64,000 nt of DNA from a virus: positions 113,546 through 177,545 of the IMG/VR virus record IMGVR_UViG_3300027969_000042. One strand, given 5' to 3'. Made by a program: the position numbers and the translations under genes. The notes under the pieces are model-generated. The model was not told the origin of the DNA. It did no database searches and saw nothing but the letters and a program-made list of their open reading frames with translations. Shown one piece after another: positions 9,480 through 17,997 of this stretch. Every line of letters starts with the position of its first letter. The first letter of the stretch is position 1.

Positions 9480-11141
9480 TTACAAATTAATTTTTATTAT
9501 CTTATATGGGTATTTTCTTTTATTATAAAATCCCTCTCTTTCTTTAAAATGTCTATAAAGTATATTAGACATATCATTTGGATTGAATATATCAACTAAA
9601 TCAAAGATGTTTACTTTATCTTTGTCAGTGTGTAAACGAAGTCCACGACCAATACTTTGAATAATAATCTGCTCTGATTTGAATGAGTCAGTAAATATAA
9701 CATTGAAAATAGCATTTATACTCACACCGGTAGAAAGTGTTCCAAAAGAAGCTACAAGTACTTTAACTTTATCAGAAGTTACCTCCATCAATTTTTTAAT
9801 CTCTTCTCTTTTCCTACCACTTATCTCACCATCAATATAATAGAATTCTTTATCTGGTAATTCATCTTTTAATTTCTGAAATATTCTTTGTCCATTTTCA
9901 ATAGTGTGAAATAATAATAAAGTATTATTAGTACACTTTTCAACAATCTTTCTAATAAAGACTAATCTTTTCTCAGATTGATGAGCATAAGCTTTCTCTA
10001 AATCAAATGCTGCCTTACCATCACCACTCTTTCTTATCAATTTCAATCTTTCATGAAACTCTAAGTCATTATGGTTCATTATAACGGCCTTTATTTCCAT
10101 TGGAGTAATAATACCCTTCTTCTTTAATTCATCCGCAGAAACCTCTGTTATTTTAGGTCCTAAAACGGCCTGTATATTAAGTATCTCACAAGTATCATCT
10201 GTCGGAAAAGTACCAGATACTCCAAATCGACAATAAGCATGTGTAAATGTACTTTCTAGAATAGATGAAATTGTTTTTGCTTTGGCGCCGTGGGCTTCAT
10301 CGGTCGCAATTGTATGAAATTGTTGAAAGAATTTTTTAGGCCACTTCTCTAAAGATTGATAAGTACCAATATAAACATTAGGATTTTCTGTACCAGAAAA
10401 CTTTCTTGGTCTGTCAGACATTACTTCTTCTACTCTAACAGTACAAGGTATATGTCCATTATTTAGATCTTCAAATTTATCAATTTTACTTTCTCTCATT
10501 TGCAGAAGGTTATTCAAACCATAGTTATACTCTATAATATTATCATAAAACTGTGTAACTAAAGTAATTGAAGGAACGATTATTAGAAATTTTGCATCTG
10601 GATCAGTATGTTTTAAAGTATAAAACATAACTATTGATATGATGAGTGACTTACCACCTGAAGTTGCTACTTCTGCCATACAAAATCTATTCTTTAAAAT
10701 TTTATAAGCCGCTTCAATTTGATGGTCGTATGGCATAAAAGGAACTATTTCACCATCTTTCTTCATTTTATGAGTTTTGAAGAAGTCTTTACAGAAGTCT
10801 TGAACTTTTTCTAAAGTAACATCTCTATTGATTGGAAAATCTTCTTTATTTTCAACTATAAAAGGAGCATCAATTTCTTTACAACCTCGCATAGCTTCTT
10901 TCCACAAACCTAAGTTTATTTTACCATCTCTAAAGTAAGATTTTTTACCATCCCATACTCCCATTTTCACCGCTGGTTGGTATCTCCAACCTTTGACATG
11001 ACGAGTTAACCACAGTGATAACTGATGATATTCAACTCTACTTGCTTCTGTGACTACTAACTCTTCTTTATCTTTATCATATCTAAGTTTCATCTCATTA
11101 TTATATATAAAAACCTTGTGTTTGTTTAGTTTATGAAGCAT
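9480..11141 (-). CDS. uvsW: UvsW-like superfamily 2 DNA/RNA helicase
   Basis: 553 residues. Helicase motifs are plain: Walker A VATSGGKS (T4 UvsW has PTSAGKS), motif II TDEAHG, motif III GVSGTFP and motif VI QSIGRGLRL. The N-terminal 120 residues contain GWRYQPAVKMGVWDGKKSYF, matching the UvsW N-terminal domain GYRFNPRFRYGNWDGRIRL. UvsW unwinds R-loops and branched recombination intermediates and switches T4 from origin-dependent to recombination-dependent replication. The first ATG gives a 16-residue extension over a second ATG (MKLRYDKDK), which may be the true start. It lies upstream of the tail genes on the same strand. Confidence 0.9.
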   Translation of the reverse strand: MLHKLNKHKVFIYNNEMKLRYDKDKEELVVTEASRVEYHQLSLWLTRHVKGWRYQPAVKMGVWDGKKSYFRDGKINLGLWKEAMRGCKEIDAPFIVENKEDFPINRDVTLEKVQDFCKDFFKTHKMKKDGEIVPFMPYDHQIEAAYKILKNRFCMAEVATSGGKSLIISIVMFYTLKHTDPDAKFLIIVPSITLVTQFYDNIIEYNYGLNNLLQMRESKIDKFEDLNNGHIPCTVRVEEVMSDRPRKFSGTENPNVYIGTYQSLEKWPKKFFQQFHTIATDEAHGAKAKTISSILESTFTHAYCRFGVSGTFPTDDTCEILNIQAVLGPKITEVSADELKKKGIITPMEIKAVIMNHNDLEFHERLKLIRKSGDGKAAFDLEKAYAHQSEKRLVFIRKIVEKCTNNTLLLFHTIENGQRIFQKLKDELPDKEFYYIDGEISGRKREEIKKLMEVTSDKVKVLVASFGTLSTGVSINAIFNVIFTDSFKSEQIIIQSIGRGLRLHTDKDKVNIFDLVDIFNPNDMSNILYRHFKEREGFYNKRKYPYKIIKINL

Positions 11142-11183
11142 TTGTCGTTTTTTTGGGGTTTTTTACAAAGGGGAAAGAGTAAA

Positions 11184-11194
11184 TTGAATATATA
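11184..11194 (+). promoter_or_regulatory. Promoter-like element (TTGAATATATA)
   Basis: One mismatch from TTTAATATATA; 22 bases before the ATG at 11217. Confidence 0.5.
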
Positions 11195-11216
11195 ATAAAA
11201 AAATAAATTAAATATT

Positions 11217-11528
11217 ATGGGATTATTCAAATTCTTAAAAGGAATTTTTGGAGCAAAAGAGACAGAAACTTGTCCAACTCCAGAAGTAAAAGTACCAGTT
11301 GTAAAAGCTGAGGAAATTAAAAAAGAAGTAGTAAAAGAAGTACCGGTACAAGCTGTGGAAACTAAAGTAACTGCTAAAGAGATTAAAGCAAAAAGAACAC
11401 CTGCTATTAAGAAAACTGAAGAGGTTAAAGTAGAAGAGGTTTCAACAGAAGTTGTTGCTGAGAAAAAAGCTAAACCACGTAGAAGAAGAAAGCCAAAAGC
11501 TAAACCAGAAAACGGAGATCAAGCATAA
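11217..11528 (+). CDS. Small Lys/Glu-rich protein, unknown
   Basis: 103 residues, starting MGLFKFLKGIFGAKE, which looks like a short amphipathic helix. The rest is almost entirely Lys, Glu, Val, Pro and Ala, with a strongly basic end (KPRRRRKPKAKPENG). Such composition suggests a disordered nucleic-acid- or membrane-associated peptide. The gene has its own promoter-like element at 11184-11194 and a palindromic terminator, so it is an independent unit. No family recognised. Confidence 0.6.
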   Translation: MGLFKFLKGIFGAKETETCPTPEVKVPVVKAEEIKKEVVKEVPVQAVETKVTAKEIKAKRTPAIKKTEEVKVEEVSTEVVAEKKAKPRRRRKPKAKPENGDQA

Positions 11529-11530
11529 TT

Positions 11531-11560
11531 AAAAAACCACTCATATGAGTGGTTTTTTTT
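11531..11560. terminator. Bidirectional terminator
   Basis: Palindrome CCACTCAT/ATGAGTGG flanked by A and T runs, between convergent genes. Confidence 0.75.
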
Positions 11561-11562
11561 AT

Positions 11563-12024
11563 TTAAAAGAATCCTATATTATTATCCAATAAATCATCTA
11601 TTTTCTTTTCACGCTTAATCGCTTTTAAACGTAGATCATCTTCAAATTTATACAATCTTATATTATATCTTTTACTATTAGGATCATAAGTCAAATCATA
11701 AAATCCAATAACTTCAGTATCTTTTAAATAACCAATAACACTTTGTGCTAAATCATCTAATGTAGAGTTTTGTGATGTCGCCACACTATAGGTATTTTGC
11801 AAAACTTGACTACCTACAATTTTACTAAGAACACCATTAGGTGCATTTAAAATTTTAGTTGTTCTATCAGAAATCTTTTCAAAGAATGATTTAAGTTCAG
11901 AATCCGAAATTTCATTTTTTGGAAATAAAGTATTACTCACACTAAATACACTAAACTTATGTTTTACGTCAGCTACTAACTTTTGAACTTTTTCATCATC
12001 CGATAGAAATGTTATATCTTCCAT
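11563..12024 (-). CDS. Hypothetical protein
   Basis: 153 residues, mixed helical and beta content, soluble. Its C-terminus KREKKIDDLLDNNIGFF resembles the C-terminus of the 17760-17966 protein (FKRDKRIDDLFNDI), a short shared tail that may be a binding motif. It follows the ClpP gene with a 5-base gap on the same strand and is probably co-transcribed with it. Function unknown. Confidence 0.6.
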   Translation of the reverse strand: MEDITFLSDDEKVQKLVADVKHKFSVFSVSNTLFPKNEISDSELKSFFEKISDRTTKILNAPNGVLSKIVGSQVLQNTYSVATSQNSTLDDLAQSVIGYLKDTEVIGFYDLTYDPNSKRYNIRLYKFEDDLRLKAIKREKKIDDLLDNNIGFF

Positions 12025-12029
12025 TCATA

Positions 12030-12689
12030 TTATTTTCTTTTTAATATTATCTCATCGATAATTCCATACTTTTTTGCATCTGGTGCAGTCATCCAATAAT
12101 CTCTATCACCATCTTTAGCAACTTTATCAAAAGCTTGTCCAGATTTATCAGAAATTATTTCATAAAGTTCTTTTTTCAAAGAGTTTATCTCTTTTACTTC
12201 AATCTCTAAATCAGATGCTTGTTGATATCCAGCATATGATAATGGTTGATGTATCATTGTTCTACTTCTTTTAAGAGCCATTCTTTTACCTTTTGTACCA
12301 GAACATAGAATTACCGCAGCCATTGATGCAGCAAGCCCCGTATTGATTGTAACAATGTCTGGTTTAACAAAGTCCATTACATCAAGTAAACCTAATCCAG
12401 TATAAACTGAACCACCTGGAGAATCAATATAAATTGATATGTCATCATCACTTTCGGATTCTAAATAAAGAAGTTGTGCTTTGATTATGTTTGTAACATA
12501 CTCATCAACTTCAGTAGATAAAAAGATAATCCTGTCATCTAATAACTTTGAGAAAACATCAACAGACATACCATTATCCTCTAATAACATAGGAGTGCTG
12601 TTTTTTCTTTGTAAATGTTTAAAGTAATTGTCTTGAAAGGTACTTGAAATAGATTGACTTCGTAGAAATTTTTGTAAGTCGTTTTTCAT
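12030..12689 (-). CDS. clpP: ClpP-family serine protease
   Basis: 219 residues, close to the usual ClpP length of about 200. The SPGGSVYTGLGLLDVM segment forms the oxyanion region, the catalytic serine is in TGLAASMAAVILCSG, and the histidine is in RTMIHQPL. The N-terminal 50 residues are phage-specific. ClpP forms a barrel protease fed by Clp ATPases; in phages, ClpP-like enzymes can also process proheads, but here a separate gp21-like protease is fused to the scaffold, so a cytoplasmic role with a host ClpX/ClpA is more likely. It is notable beside a phage tmRNA, since tmRNA-tagged proteins are degraded by ClpP complexes. Confidence 0.9.
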   Translation of the reverse strand: MKNDLQKFLRSQSISSTFQDNYFKHLQRKNSTPMLLEDNGMSVDVFSKLLDDRIIFLSTEVDEYVTNIIKAQLLYLESESDDDISIYIDSPGGSVYTGLGLLDVMDFVKPDIVTINTGLAASMAAVILCSGTKGKRMALKRSRTMIHQPLSYAGYQQASDLEIEVKEINSLKKELYEIISDKSGQAFDKVAKDGDRDYWMTAPDAKKYGIIDEIILKRK

Positions 12690-12733
12690 TTATGGGTATT
12701 ATTTTTTGTTTTTATTATAAAATAGAGTAAAAG

Positions 12734-12744
12734 TTTAATATATA
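12734..12744 (+). promoter_or_regulatory. Promoter-like element (TTTAATATATA)
   Basis: Perfect match, 5 bases before the HAD gene at 12750. Confidence 0.6.
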
Positions 12745-12749
12745 CTAAT

Positions 12750-13400
12750 ATGAAGTATTTAAAGATTTTTGAAACATTTGATAGAAATAATACACTATAT
12801 GTATTCGACTTTGATGATACACTTGTAAACACACCAGAGTTTGAAGAGTTTGTTATTGAATACTTAACAGAAGACGTTTCTATAAAAGAAATAGTTGATA
12901 AATCAACTGCAAGTATTGGAGTAAATAAGTCAGACTTAAAATGGCAAGATGGTAGAATTTATGTAGAAGATCCAGGTGAGAACATTGAAGTTAAAGGAAA
13001 CTGGGTTAGAAAGGGTAAAAGGGTTTATCTTATGTCACCAGATATATTTGGTATGACTGATTTAAGTTTACCAACTGAAGTATTAGAATTGGCAGAATTT
13101 TATAATTCAATTGAGAATAAATGTATAGTAACTGCTCGTTCAGAAAAGATTAGAGATAAAATTGAAAAAGTTATGAAAGAGTTAGGATTAGAATATCCTA
13201 AATATGGACTTCATATGTATCCTTATGAAAATCACTATAATGCAGGTGGTTGGAAAGGTGAAAAGATTGTTGAACTGGTTGAGAAAACTGGATTTAATAA
13301 GGTTATATTTTACGATGATAATATAAAGTATTTAAAAGGTGCTACTAAAGTCATTAAGAATAAACTACCGAATCTTGATTACAAGTATGTAAAAGTGTAA
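12750..13400 (+). CDS. HAD-superfamily phosphatase with capsid-targeting-like leader
   Basis: 216 residues. After the leader MKYLKIFETFDR come the HAD motifs: motif I VFDFDDTLVNT, motif II IVTARS, a conserved Lys in GWKGEKIVEL and motif IV FYDDN. These support a metal-dependent phosphohydrolase, of the type associated with nucleotide or polynucleotide-end processing in phages. The leader resembles the T4 internal-protein targeting sequence MKTYQEFIAE. A TTTAATATATA element lies 6 bases before the start. The second HAD gene at 13829 is close by. Substrate unknown. Confidence 0.78.
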   Translation: MKYLKIFETFDRNNTLYVFDFDDTLVNTPEFEEFVIEYLTEDVSIKEIVDKSTASIGVNKSDLKWQDGRIYVEDPGENIEVKGNWVRKGKRVYLMSPDIFGMTDLSLPTEVLELAEFYNSIENKCIVTARSEKIRDKIEKVMKELGLEYPKYGLHMYPYENHYNAGGWKGEKIVELVEKTGFNKVIFYDDNIKYLKGATKVIKNKLPNLDYKYVKV

Positions 13401-13416
13401 AAAAGAGGTTTAATAA

Positions 13417-13427
13417 TTTAATATATA
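13417..13427 (+). promoter_or_regulatory. Promoter-like element (TTTAATATATA)
   Basis: Perfect match; precedes the acidic-protein gene at 13448. Confidence 0.6.
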
Positions 13428-13447
13428 ATAAAAAAATAATAACATAT

Positions 13448-13756
13448 ATGAAAACTAAAGTTGAAGTACTTGGATATGAAATCGAAATTGAAGAAGTTGA
13501 TGGTGTTGTAACTGTTAAAGCTGAATTAGATGGTGAAACAGTTGAGGAATTCACTCTTGAAACTCCTGAAGAAGGACAAGGTCAAGATGAAGAATCAGAT
13601 GACGACGTTAAAGGATTTAAAGATTTTGATGGTCAAGACGAAGAAGAAGATTTCGGAGACGAAGAATCAGAAGGTCAAGAATCAGAAGAAGAAGATGAGG
13701 ATGAAGACGAAGGTCAGACACTAGAATCTTTTCAATCTTTTTTCAATAAAAGATAA
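13448..13756 (+). CDS. Highly acidic small protein
   Basis: 102 residues. The first 40 form a likely beta-hairpin region (VEVLGYEIEIEEVDGVVTVK); residues 45-90 are almost all Asp, Glu, Gln, Gly and Ser; the tail is LESFQSFFNKR. This charge profile suits a prohead-core component like T4 gp67, or a DNA-mimic inhibitor. Its own promoter-like element and terminator bracket it. The function is not determined; both suggestions rest only on composition. Confidence 0.65.
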   Translation: MKTKVEVLGYEIEIEEVDGVVTVKAELDGETVEEFTLETPEEGQGQDEESDDDVKGFKDFDGQDEEEDFGDEESEGQESEEEDEDEDEGQTLESFQSFFNKR

Positions 13757-13762
13757 ATAAGA

Positions 13763-13787
13763 AAGAGGATTTAGTCCTCTTTTTTTT
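13763..13787 (+). terminator. Terminator
   Basis: AAGAGGA/TCCTCTT with T run after the acidic-protein gene. Confidence 0.75.
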
Positions 13788-13797
13788 ATAAATAAAA

Positions 13798-13808
13798 TTT
13801 AATATATA
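13798..13808 (+). promoter_or_regulatory. Promoter-like element (TTTAATATATA)
   Basis: Perfect match; precedes the second HAD gene at 13829, just after a terminator. Confidence 0.6.
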
Positions 13809-13828
13809 ATAAAAAATATTATAATACT

Positions 13829-14983
13829 ATGTTATTAAAATTTAATAATTTCATCAAAGAAAGTGTTTCTGGTAAAGGAACTTTACTTTTTTATGCATTT
13901 GATTGGGATGACAATATACTAAACATGCCAACTGAAATTATGGTACAAACCGAAGATGGTGAAGAAGTTGGTATGAGTACCGCAGACTTTGCGGTTTATC
14001 GTTCTAAAATAGGAAAAGAAGATTTTGAATATGATGGGAAAACTATTGTTGGTTTAGACTATAATACAGCATTTAGAAACTTTAGAGATATTGAAGATCC
14101 AGAAATATTCAAAAAAGATGTTGCCAAAGCATTACAAATGGAGGCATTTGCACCTGCTTGGGAAGATTTTATTGAATGTTTAACTAATGGTTCTGTATTT
14201 GCTATTATTACTGCAAGAGGACACGAATCAGAAGGTATGAGAAAAGGTGTTGAATATATTATTGATAGTTTAGATCAACAAGATAAAGAGAAAATGCATG
14301 ATAGTTTACTTATGTTCCTTCAACTTTTTGGTAAATCAAGAAATGAAGAAAGTTATGAAAGTATTACAAATTTCTCTCAAAGTGAATTAGTTAAAAACTA
14401 CTTAGATTTATGTCACTTTGTTGGTGTTTCTGCACCTTCAAGAGGTGGTTCACCTGCTAATCCAGAAGCAGCAAAAGAAGATGCTTTAAGAGAATTTATT
14501 ACTGATGTAAATGGATATGCAGAAAAAATTGGATTTGTTGCAAAAGTTGGTTTCTCTGATGATGACCCAGGAAATGTTAAACATATGAAAGATGCTCTTT
14601 CGAGTGAAGACTTAGATCATGAAGAATTATGGCCATTCATTAAAGAGTTTATTATTAAAGATACTAATAAACCCGAAAATGTAGTTAAGACTAATATACC
14701 AACAAGAAGAGTTAAATCATTTGGTGATTTTAATGAGAGTCAAAGTCAAACTACAGGACTACAAAGTTCTACTATTTCTATGCAACCAGAAACTAATCTA
14801 ATGATTATGGCTGGTAAGACTGATGATTTCAGTGCAAATGGTGATGAAACTCGTCAAGATCCTTATGGTAATAGATTAAAAGCACAAGCAAGAAGATTAG
14901 GTAATCAAGAATGGTGTGCTTGTTGTGACAACTCAAAGGCCGAATGTGATTGTGGTGACGATTGTGACTGTGATCGTAAATAA
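13829..14983 (+). CDS. HAD-like hydrolase with Cys-rich tail and capsid-targeting-like leader
   Basis: 384 residues. The leader MLLKFNNFIKE is followed by HAD motif I (YAFDWDDNILNMPT), motif II (IITARG) and motif IV (GFSDDDPGN). There is a large insert of about 180 residues. A second leader-like site, SFGDFNES, occurs near residue 305. The C-terminus is Cys-rich (WCACCDNSKAECDCGDDCDCD), possibly metal-binding. The catalytic Asp is kept, so a phosphohydrolase is likely, although DWDDN in place of DxDxT is a variant. It lies between its own promoter-like element and a terminator. Confidence 0.72.
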   Translation: MLLKFNNFIKESVSGKGTLLFYAFDWDDNILNMPTEIMVQTEDGEEVGMSTADFAVYRSKIGKEDFEYDGKTIVGLDYNTAFRNFRDIEDPEIFKKDVAKALQMEAFAPAWEDFIECLTNGSVFAIITARGHESEGMRKGVEYIIDSLDQQDKEKMHDSLLMFLQLFGKSRNEESYESITNFSQSELVKNYLDLCHFVGVSAPSRGGSPANPEAAKEDALREFITDVNGYAEKIGFVAKVGFSDDDPGNVKHMKDALSSEDLDHEELWPFIKEFIIKDTNKPENVVKTNIPTRRVKSFGDFNESQSQTTGLQSSTISMQPETNLMIMAGKTDDFSANGDETRQDPYGNRLKAQARRLGNQEWCACCDNSKAECDCGDDCDCDRK

Positions 14984-14990
14984 TAAAAAA

Positions 14991-15016
14991 AAATCCTCTT
15001 TTTAAGAGGATTTTTT
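14991..15016 (+). terminator. Terminator
   Basis: AAATCCTCTT/AAGAGGATTT, TTT loop, T run, after the second HAD gene. Confidence 0.75.
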
Positions 15017-15052
15017 ATTTAAACTTAGTAAGCTTTTTACAATATATTCTGT

Positions 15053-16249
15053 ATGGATAAAGTCTATATTAAAAATATTCTTCAAAAAATTCTTAACAAA
15101 GAGTTTGCAAATGTTCAAAAACGTAGAGTAAATGATTACTCAGACCGTTTGAACTTTGCTTGTCCATTTTGTGGAGATAGTCATCGAAATAACCATGCAA
15201 AACGTGGTAATCTTTATTTTAACCGATTAGTTTTTATTTGTTTCAATTGTGATAAGAAAACCACATTCGATAGAATGTGTAAAGAATTTAATGAACAAAT
15301 TGATCCTGATAAGAAATTAGAAATGATTGAACACTTAGATTCAATTATGACTTATAATGATTACCAAAGTGAATTTACTGATGCAAAATTTGATAACTTA
15401 ATCGATTTAACTGATTTAGAAAAATCTATTGAACTAAATCTTACTCCATTTTCTGACTTTAAGCCGATTCAAGTAAACGGTGGTATCTACAAGTACCTAA
15501 TTGGTCGTGGTATAGAACCAGATAAACATAAAAATATCTACCAAGCAAAGTATTGGAAAAATGAAGATGAGTCTGAATGGATTATAATAATGCTTAATCG
15601 TAGAGATACTAAGTTGTTAGGAATGCAAGTTCGTAATCTTAAAGAAGGTCGAAAAAGAATGTTTAAAATCTATAATTATGAAAATATATTAGAGTGGGTA
15701 AATCTAGCTAAGGAAGAACCTAAACAAGTTGATATAAATGAGTTAGTTATTTATAACAAGTTATCTTATTATTTTAATATACTTAATGTTGACTTCGATA
15801 GAATGATTACTGTTTTTGAAGGTTACTTAGATTCATTATTTTACCCTAACTCAATTGGTTTAGTTGGGGTAAATACAGATTTTAGATTTTTAGAAAATAG
15901 TGGATTTGATCTACAATACTTTTTCGATAATGATGAGGCCGGATTTAAGAAGTCAGAAGAGAAGTTAAAAGAAGGATATACAGTATTCTTATGGAATAAA
16001 TTATTTGAGAGTATTGTTGACCAAAAGAATTCTAATGATCCTTTTAGTTTATTACATAGAATTAGTAAAGTAAAAGATATAAATAAATTATGTCAACTAA
16101 CACCAGATGCGTTTAAAAAGTTAAAACTTCCATTATTTTTCAGTAAAGATACGTTGGATGTAAAATGGATTCCTAAATTCAAACGTAAGAGAAATAATAA
16201 AGAAGAAGTTGATTATAATAAAAAATTTGAAGAATTTAAAAAATTATAA
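15053..16249 (+). CDS. DnaG-type DNA primase
   Basis: 398 residues. The N-terminal zinc finger is seen as CPFCGDSH... and CFNCDKK (about residues 40-73). The TOPRIM region follows: VFEGYLDSLFYPNSIGLVG (Glu motif) and QYFFDNDEAG (DxD-like motif). The length and order match the T4 gp61 / DnaG group. It makes RNA primers for lagging-strand synthesis, with the clamp and loader encoded elsewhere in this window. It is flanked by a terminator upstream and lies before a small membrane protein. Confidence 0.85.
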   Translation: MDKVYIKNILQKILNKEFANVQKRRVNDYSDRLNFACPFCGDSHRNNHAKRGNLYFNRLVFICFNCDKKTTFDRMCKEFNEQIDPDKKLEMIEHLDSIMTYNDYQSEFTDAKFDNLIDLTDLEKSIELNLTPFSDFKPIQVNGGIYKYLIGRGIEPDKHKNIYQAKYWKNEDESEWIIIMLNRRDTKLLGMQVRNLKEGRKRMFKIYNYENILEWVNLAKEEPKQVDINELVIYNKLSYYFNILNVDFDRMITVFEGYLDSLFYPNSIGLVGVNTDFRFLENSGFDLQYFFDNDEAGFKKSEEKLKEGYTVFLWNKLFESIVDQKNSNDPFSLLHRISKVKDINKLCQLTPDAFKKLKLPLFFSKDTLDVKWIPKFKRKRNNKEEVDYNKKFEEFKKL

Positions 16250-16280
16250 GCTATTTTATTTATTTTTTTGTGTTTTTTGT

Positions 16281-16291
16281 TTTAATATATA
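16281..16291 (+). promoter_or_regulatory. Promoter-like element (TTTAATATATA)
   Basis: Perfect match; precedes the membrane-protein gene at 16310. Confidence 0.6.
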
Positions 16292-16309
16292 AAATAAAAA
16301 AGACTTATT

Positions 16310-16633
16310 ATGGCAGAACAAGTTAAAAAGAAGTTAGGATTCTTTGGAAGTATCAAATGGTTCTTCACAGAGATTATGAAAATCTATTCCACACAAGATT
16401 CTTACTTTTCTAAAAAAAGAGTTGAGTCAGGTATTGGATTTGTAATTGCAGAGTGGGGAATGATATTTTTCCTATTAAGCAAATTTGAAACAATGACTAT
16501 GATTGAGTTTGGTGGATGGGCTTCTATTCAGTTTCTTGTAGCAGGTTATATGGTTAGCCAAATACAAAGCGAAAAGAAAGCATCAGACGTTAGTAATTCA
16601 GCAGATGCAACGGTTGAGGAAAATCAACAGTAA
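16310..16633 (+). CDS. Small membrane protein, two transmembrane segments (holin-like?)
   Basis: 107 residues with two hydrophobic segments, about 43-60 (GIGFVIAEWGMIFFLLS) and 66-87 (IEFGGWASIQFLVAGYMVSQ). The N-terminus is basic and amphipathic, the tail polar. Size and topology would fit a holin, but no lysin gene lies next to it, so the role is open. A TTTAATATATA element is 18 bases upstream and a terminator follows. Confidence 0.6.
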   Translation: MAEQVKKKLGFFGSIKWFFTEIMKIYSTQDSYFSKKRVESGIGFVIAEWGMIFFLLSKFETMTMIEFGGWASIQFLVAGYMVSQIQSEKKASDVSNSADATVEENQQ

Positions 16634-16637
16634 AACA

Positions 16638-16664
16638 AAAACCACTCAAATGAGTGGTTTTTTT
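16638..16664. terminator. Bidirectional terminator
   Basis: AAAACCACTCA/TGAGTGGTTTT between convergent genes. Confidence 0.75.
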
Positions 16665-16679
16665 ATATCTATTAAAATA

Positions 16680-17222
16680 TTATTTTAATCTTCTTTCTCT
16701 TCTTGAGAATTTATAACTTTTAGCTTCAAATTCAGGATCAATTCTGTCTTCTTCTTCTAATCTAGGAGCAACTCTTTCAGAACCACCTTGTAAATAAGAA
16801 ACAACTTGATCAACTGTATCAAATTTCTTTCTATCAACGTGGAACTTTTCAGTTTCAGAAGGAAAAATAATTTCTTTTCCATCAAATTCTAATTTGTTGT
16901 TTTGAACTGCATCCGATTCTAATCCTAATGCTTGTGCCAATTCTTTTAATCTACTAGAATAAACATCTTCTTGTTCTTCTTCTTCACCACCTTCAAACTC
17001 TTGTTCAAATGGATTATTTTTAGCCAATGGATTATCTTGTTCACTTGGAACATCATCTGGGATAACACCTGGTCTAGTTGGTCTAGGAGCAGTAGGTCTA
17101 TCTGTATCTGGTCTAGATGGAGTTTCCGTTTCTCTTCTTGTAGGTGCAGGAGCTTGTTCAGGTCCAGCAGTAAACTCTTCATTTATTTTGTCATCTACGA
17201 ATTGATTATACTTTTTAATCAT
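16680..17222 (-). CDS. Pro-rich protein with capsid-targeting-like leader
   Basis: 180 residues. The leader MIKKYNQFVDDKINE ends at a potential gp21-type cleavage site (INE/EF). Residues 18-75 are a Pro/Thr/Arg/Asp-rich disordered stretch, 75-95 are acidic, and the remainder looks folded (LKELAQALGLE..., FHVDRKKFDTVDQVVSYLQGG). The end is basic. The layout suggests a packaged internal protein or a virion-linked protein. No family recognised. Confidence 0.65.
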   Translation of the reverse strand: MIKKYNQFVDDKINEEFTAGPEQAPAPTRRETETPSRPDTDRPTAPRPTRPGVIPDDVPSEQDNPLAKNNPFEQEFEGGEEEEQEDVYSSRLKELAQALGLESDAVQNNKLEFDGKEIIFPSETEKFHVDRKKFDTVDQVVSYLQGGSERVAPRLEEEDRIDPEFEAKSYKFSRRERRLK

Positions 17223-17243
17223 ATCAAATAATTATTTTTTTAT

Positions 17244-17254
17244 TATATATTAAA
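17244..17254 (-). promoter_or_regulatory. Promoter-like element on minus strand
   Basis: TTTAATATATA read on the minus strand, upstream of the Pro-rich protein gene (start 17222). Confidence 0.55.
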
Positions 17255-17270
17255 TTTAAAATACCTGTTT

Positions 17271-17744
17271 TTACTCTAATTCTTGAACCACATAGTCTAT
17301 AAAGCTATCTAATTCATATTCTAATCCACCACAAAACTCAAAAACATCATATTCCACTACTTTACCCTTATCATTTACAACTTTTAAAAAATCAAGTGAA
17401 TAAGCACCGGTATTATAAAGTATTATTTTACCTTTTAAGTTTCCTTCTATTGTTTTATGTGATTTTTCTAAATCTGGTACATATAAAGTACCAATATATT
17501 CAATACCATCTTCTTCATACTTTATATCATCTAATTCAAATTTAAAGTAATCATCCTCAAAAATAGTATCAGTACTTAAAATCCTCATCTTAGTTTTAAC
17601 TGCTTCTTCATCACCTAAAGAAACTGCGTCTAAAAAGTCTTTTTCATGTATAGTCAAAGATATTATGCCATACTTAGATATTTTATCCAGTAATTCATCA
17701 GTCTTTTCTTGACCGGAAAATTCTTCTGTTACTATACTTTTCAT
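17271..17744 (-). CDS. Hypothetical protein with Bacteroidota DKISKxG motif
   Basis: 157 residues. Residues 17-45 (LLDKISKYGIISLTIHEKDF) match a short motif, DKISKxGxxSLTxxEK, that I associate with C-terminal tails of Bacteroidota rhomboid-type proteins. The same motif ends the 36807-37508 protein. The remainder is beta-rich and acidic. It is followed after 15 bases by the 17760 gene (which lies upstream on the minus strand). Function unknown. Confidence 0.6.
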   Translation of the reverse strand: MKSIVTEEFSGQEKTDELLDKISKYGIISLTIHEKDFLDAVSLGDEEAVKTKMRILSTDTIFEDDYFKFELDDIKYEEDGIEYIGTLYVPDLEKSHKTIEGNLKGKIILYNTGAYSLDFLKVVNDKGKVVEYDVFEFCGGLEYELDSFIDYVVQELE

Positions 17745-17759
17745 ACAACTATATATTGT

Positions 17760-17966
17760 TTATATATCATTAAAAAGATCATCAATCCTCTTATCTCGCT
17801 TAAATTGAAGGGAGAAGTCTTTATCATTTTCAAATCTATACTTAAAATCATTAAAAGCACTTTCACTAATTCTTAGTAGAGAAAATGAACCTCTACTTAA
17901 TTTACCTTCCGTAAGTCTGTTATCTAAATGTTTTAGATAATATGGATATATTTCATCTTCTTTCAT
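17760..17966 (-). CDS. Small hypothetical protein
   Basis: 68 residues: MKEDEIYPYYLKHLDNRL... ending in FKRDKRIDDLFNDI, the same tail type as the protein at 11563-12024. Soluble, charged, probably helical. It precedes 17271-17744 in a likely two-gene unit. Start chosen at the only ATG, just downstream of an AT-rich divergent promoter region shared with 17998. Confidence 0.5.
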   Translation of the reverse strand: MKEDEIYPYYLKHLDNRLTEGKLSRGSFSLLRISESAFNDFKYRFENDKDFSLQFKRDKRIDDLFNDI

Positions 17967-17997
17967 ATTTTATATATTATTTTTTTATATATACATT

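Noticed and set aside
16971-17231. Trp/Ser/Arg-rich plus-strand frame
   Set aside because: Antisense to the Pro-rich leader protein; composition follows the complement of its codons.
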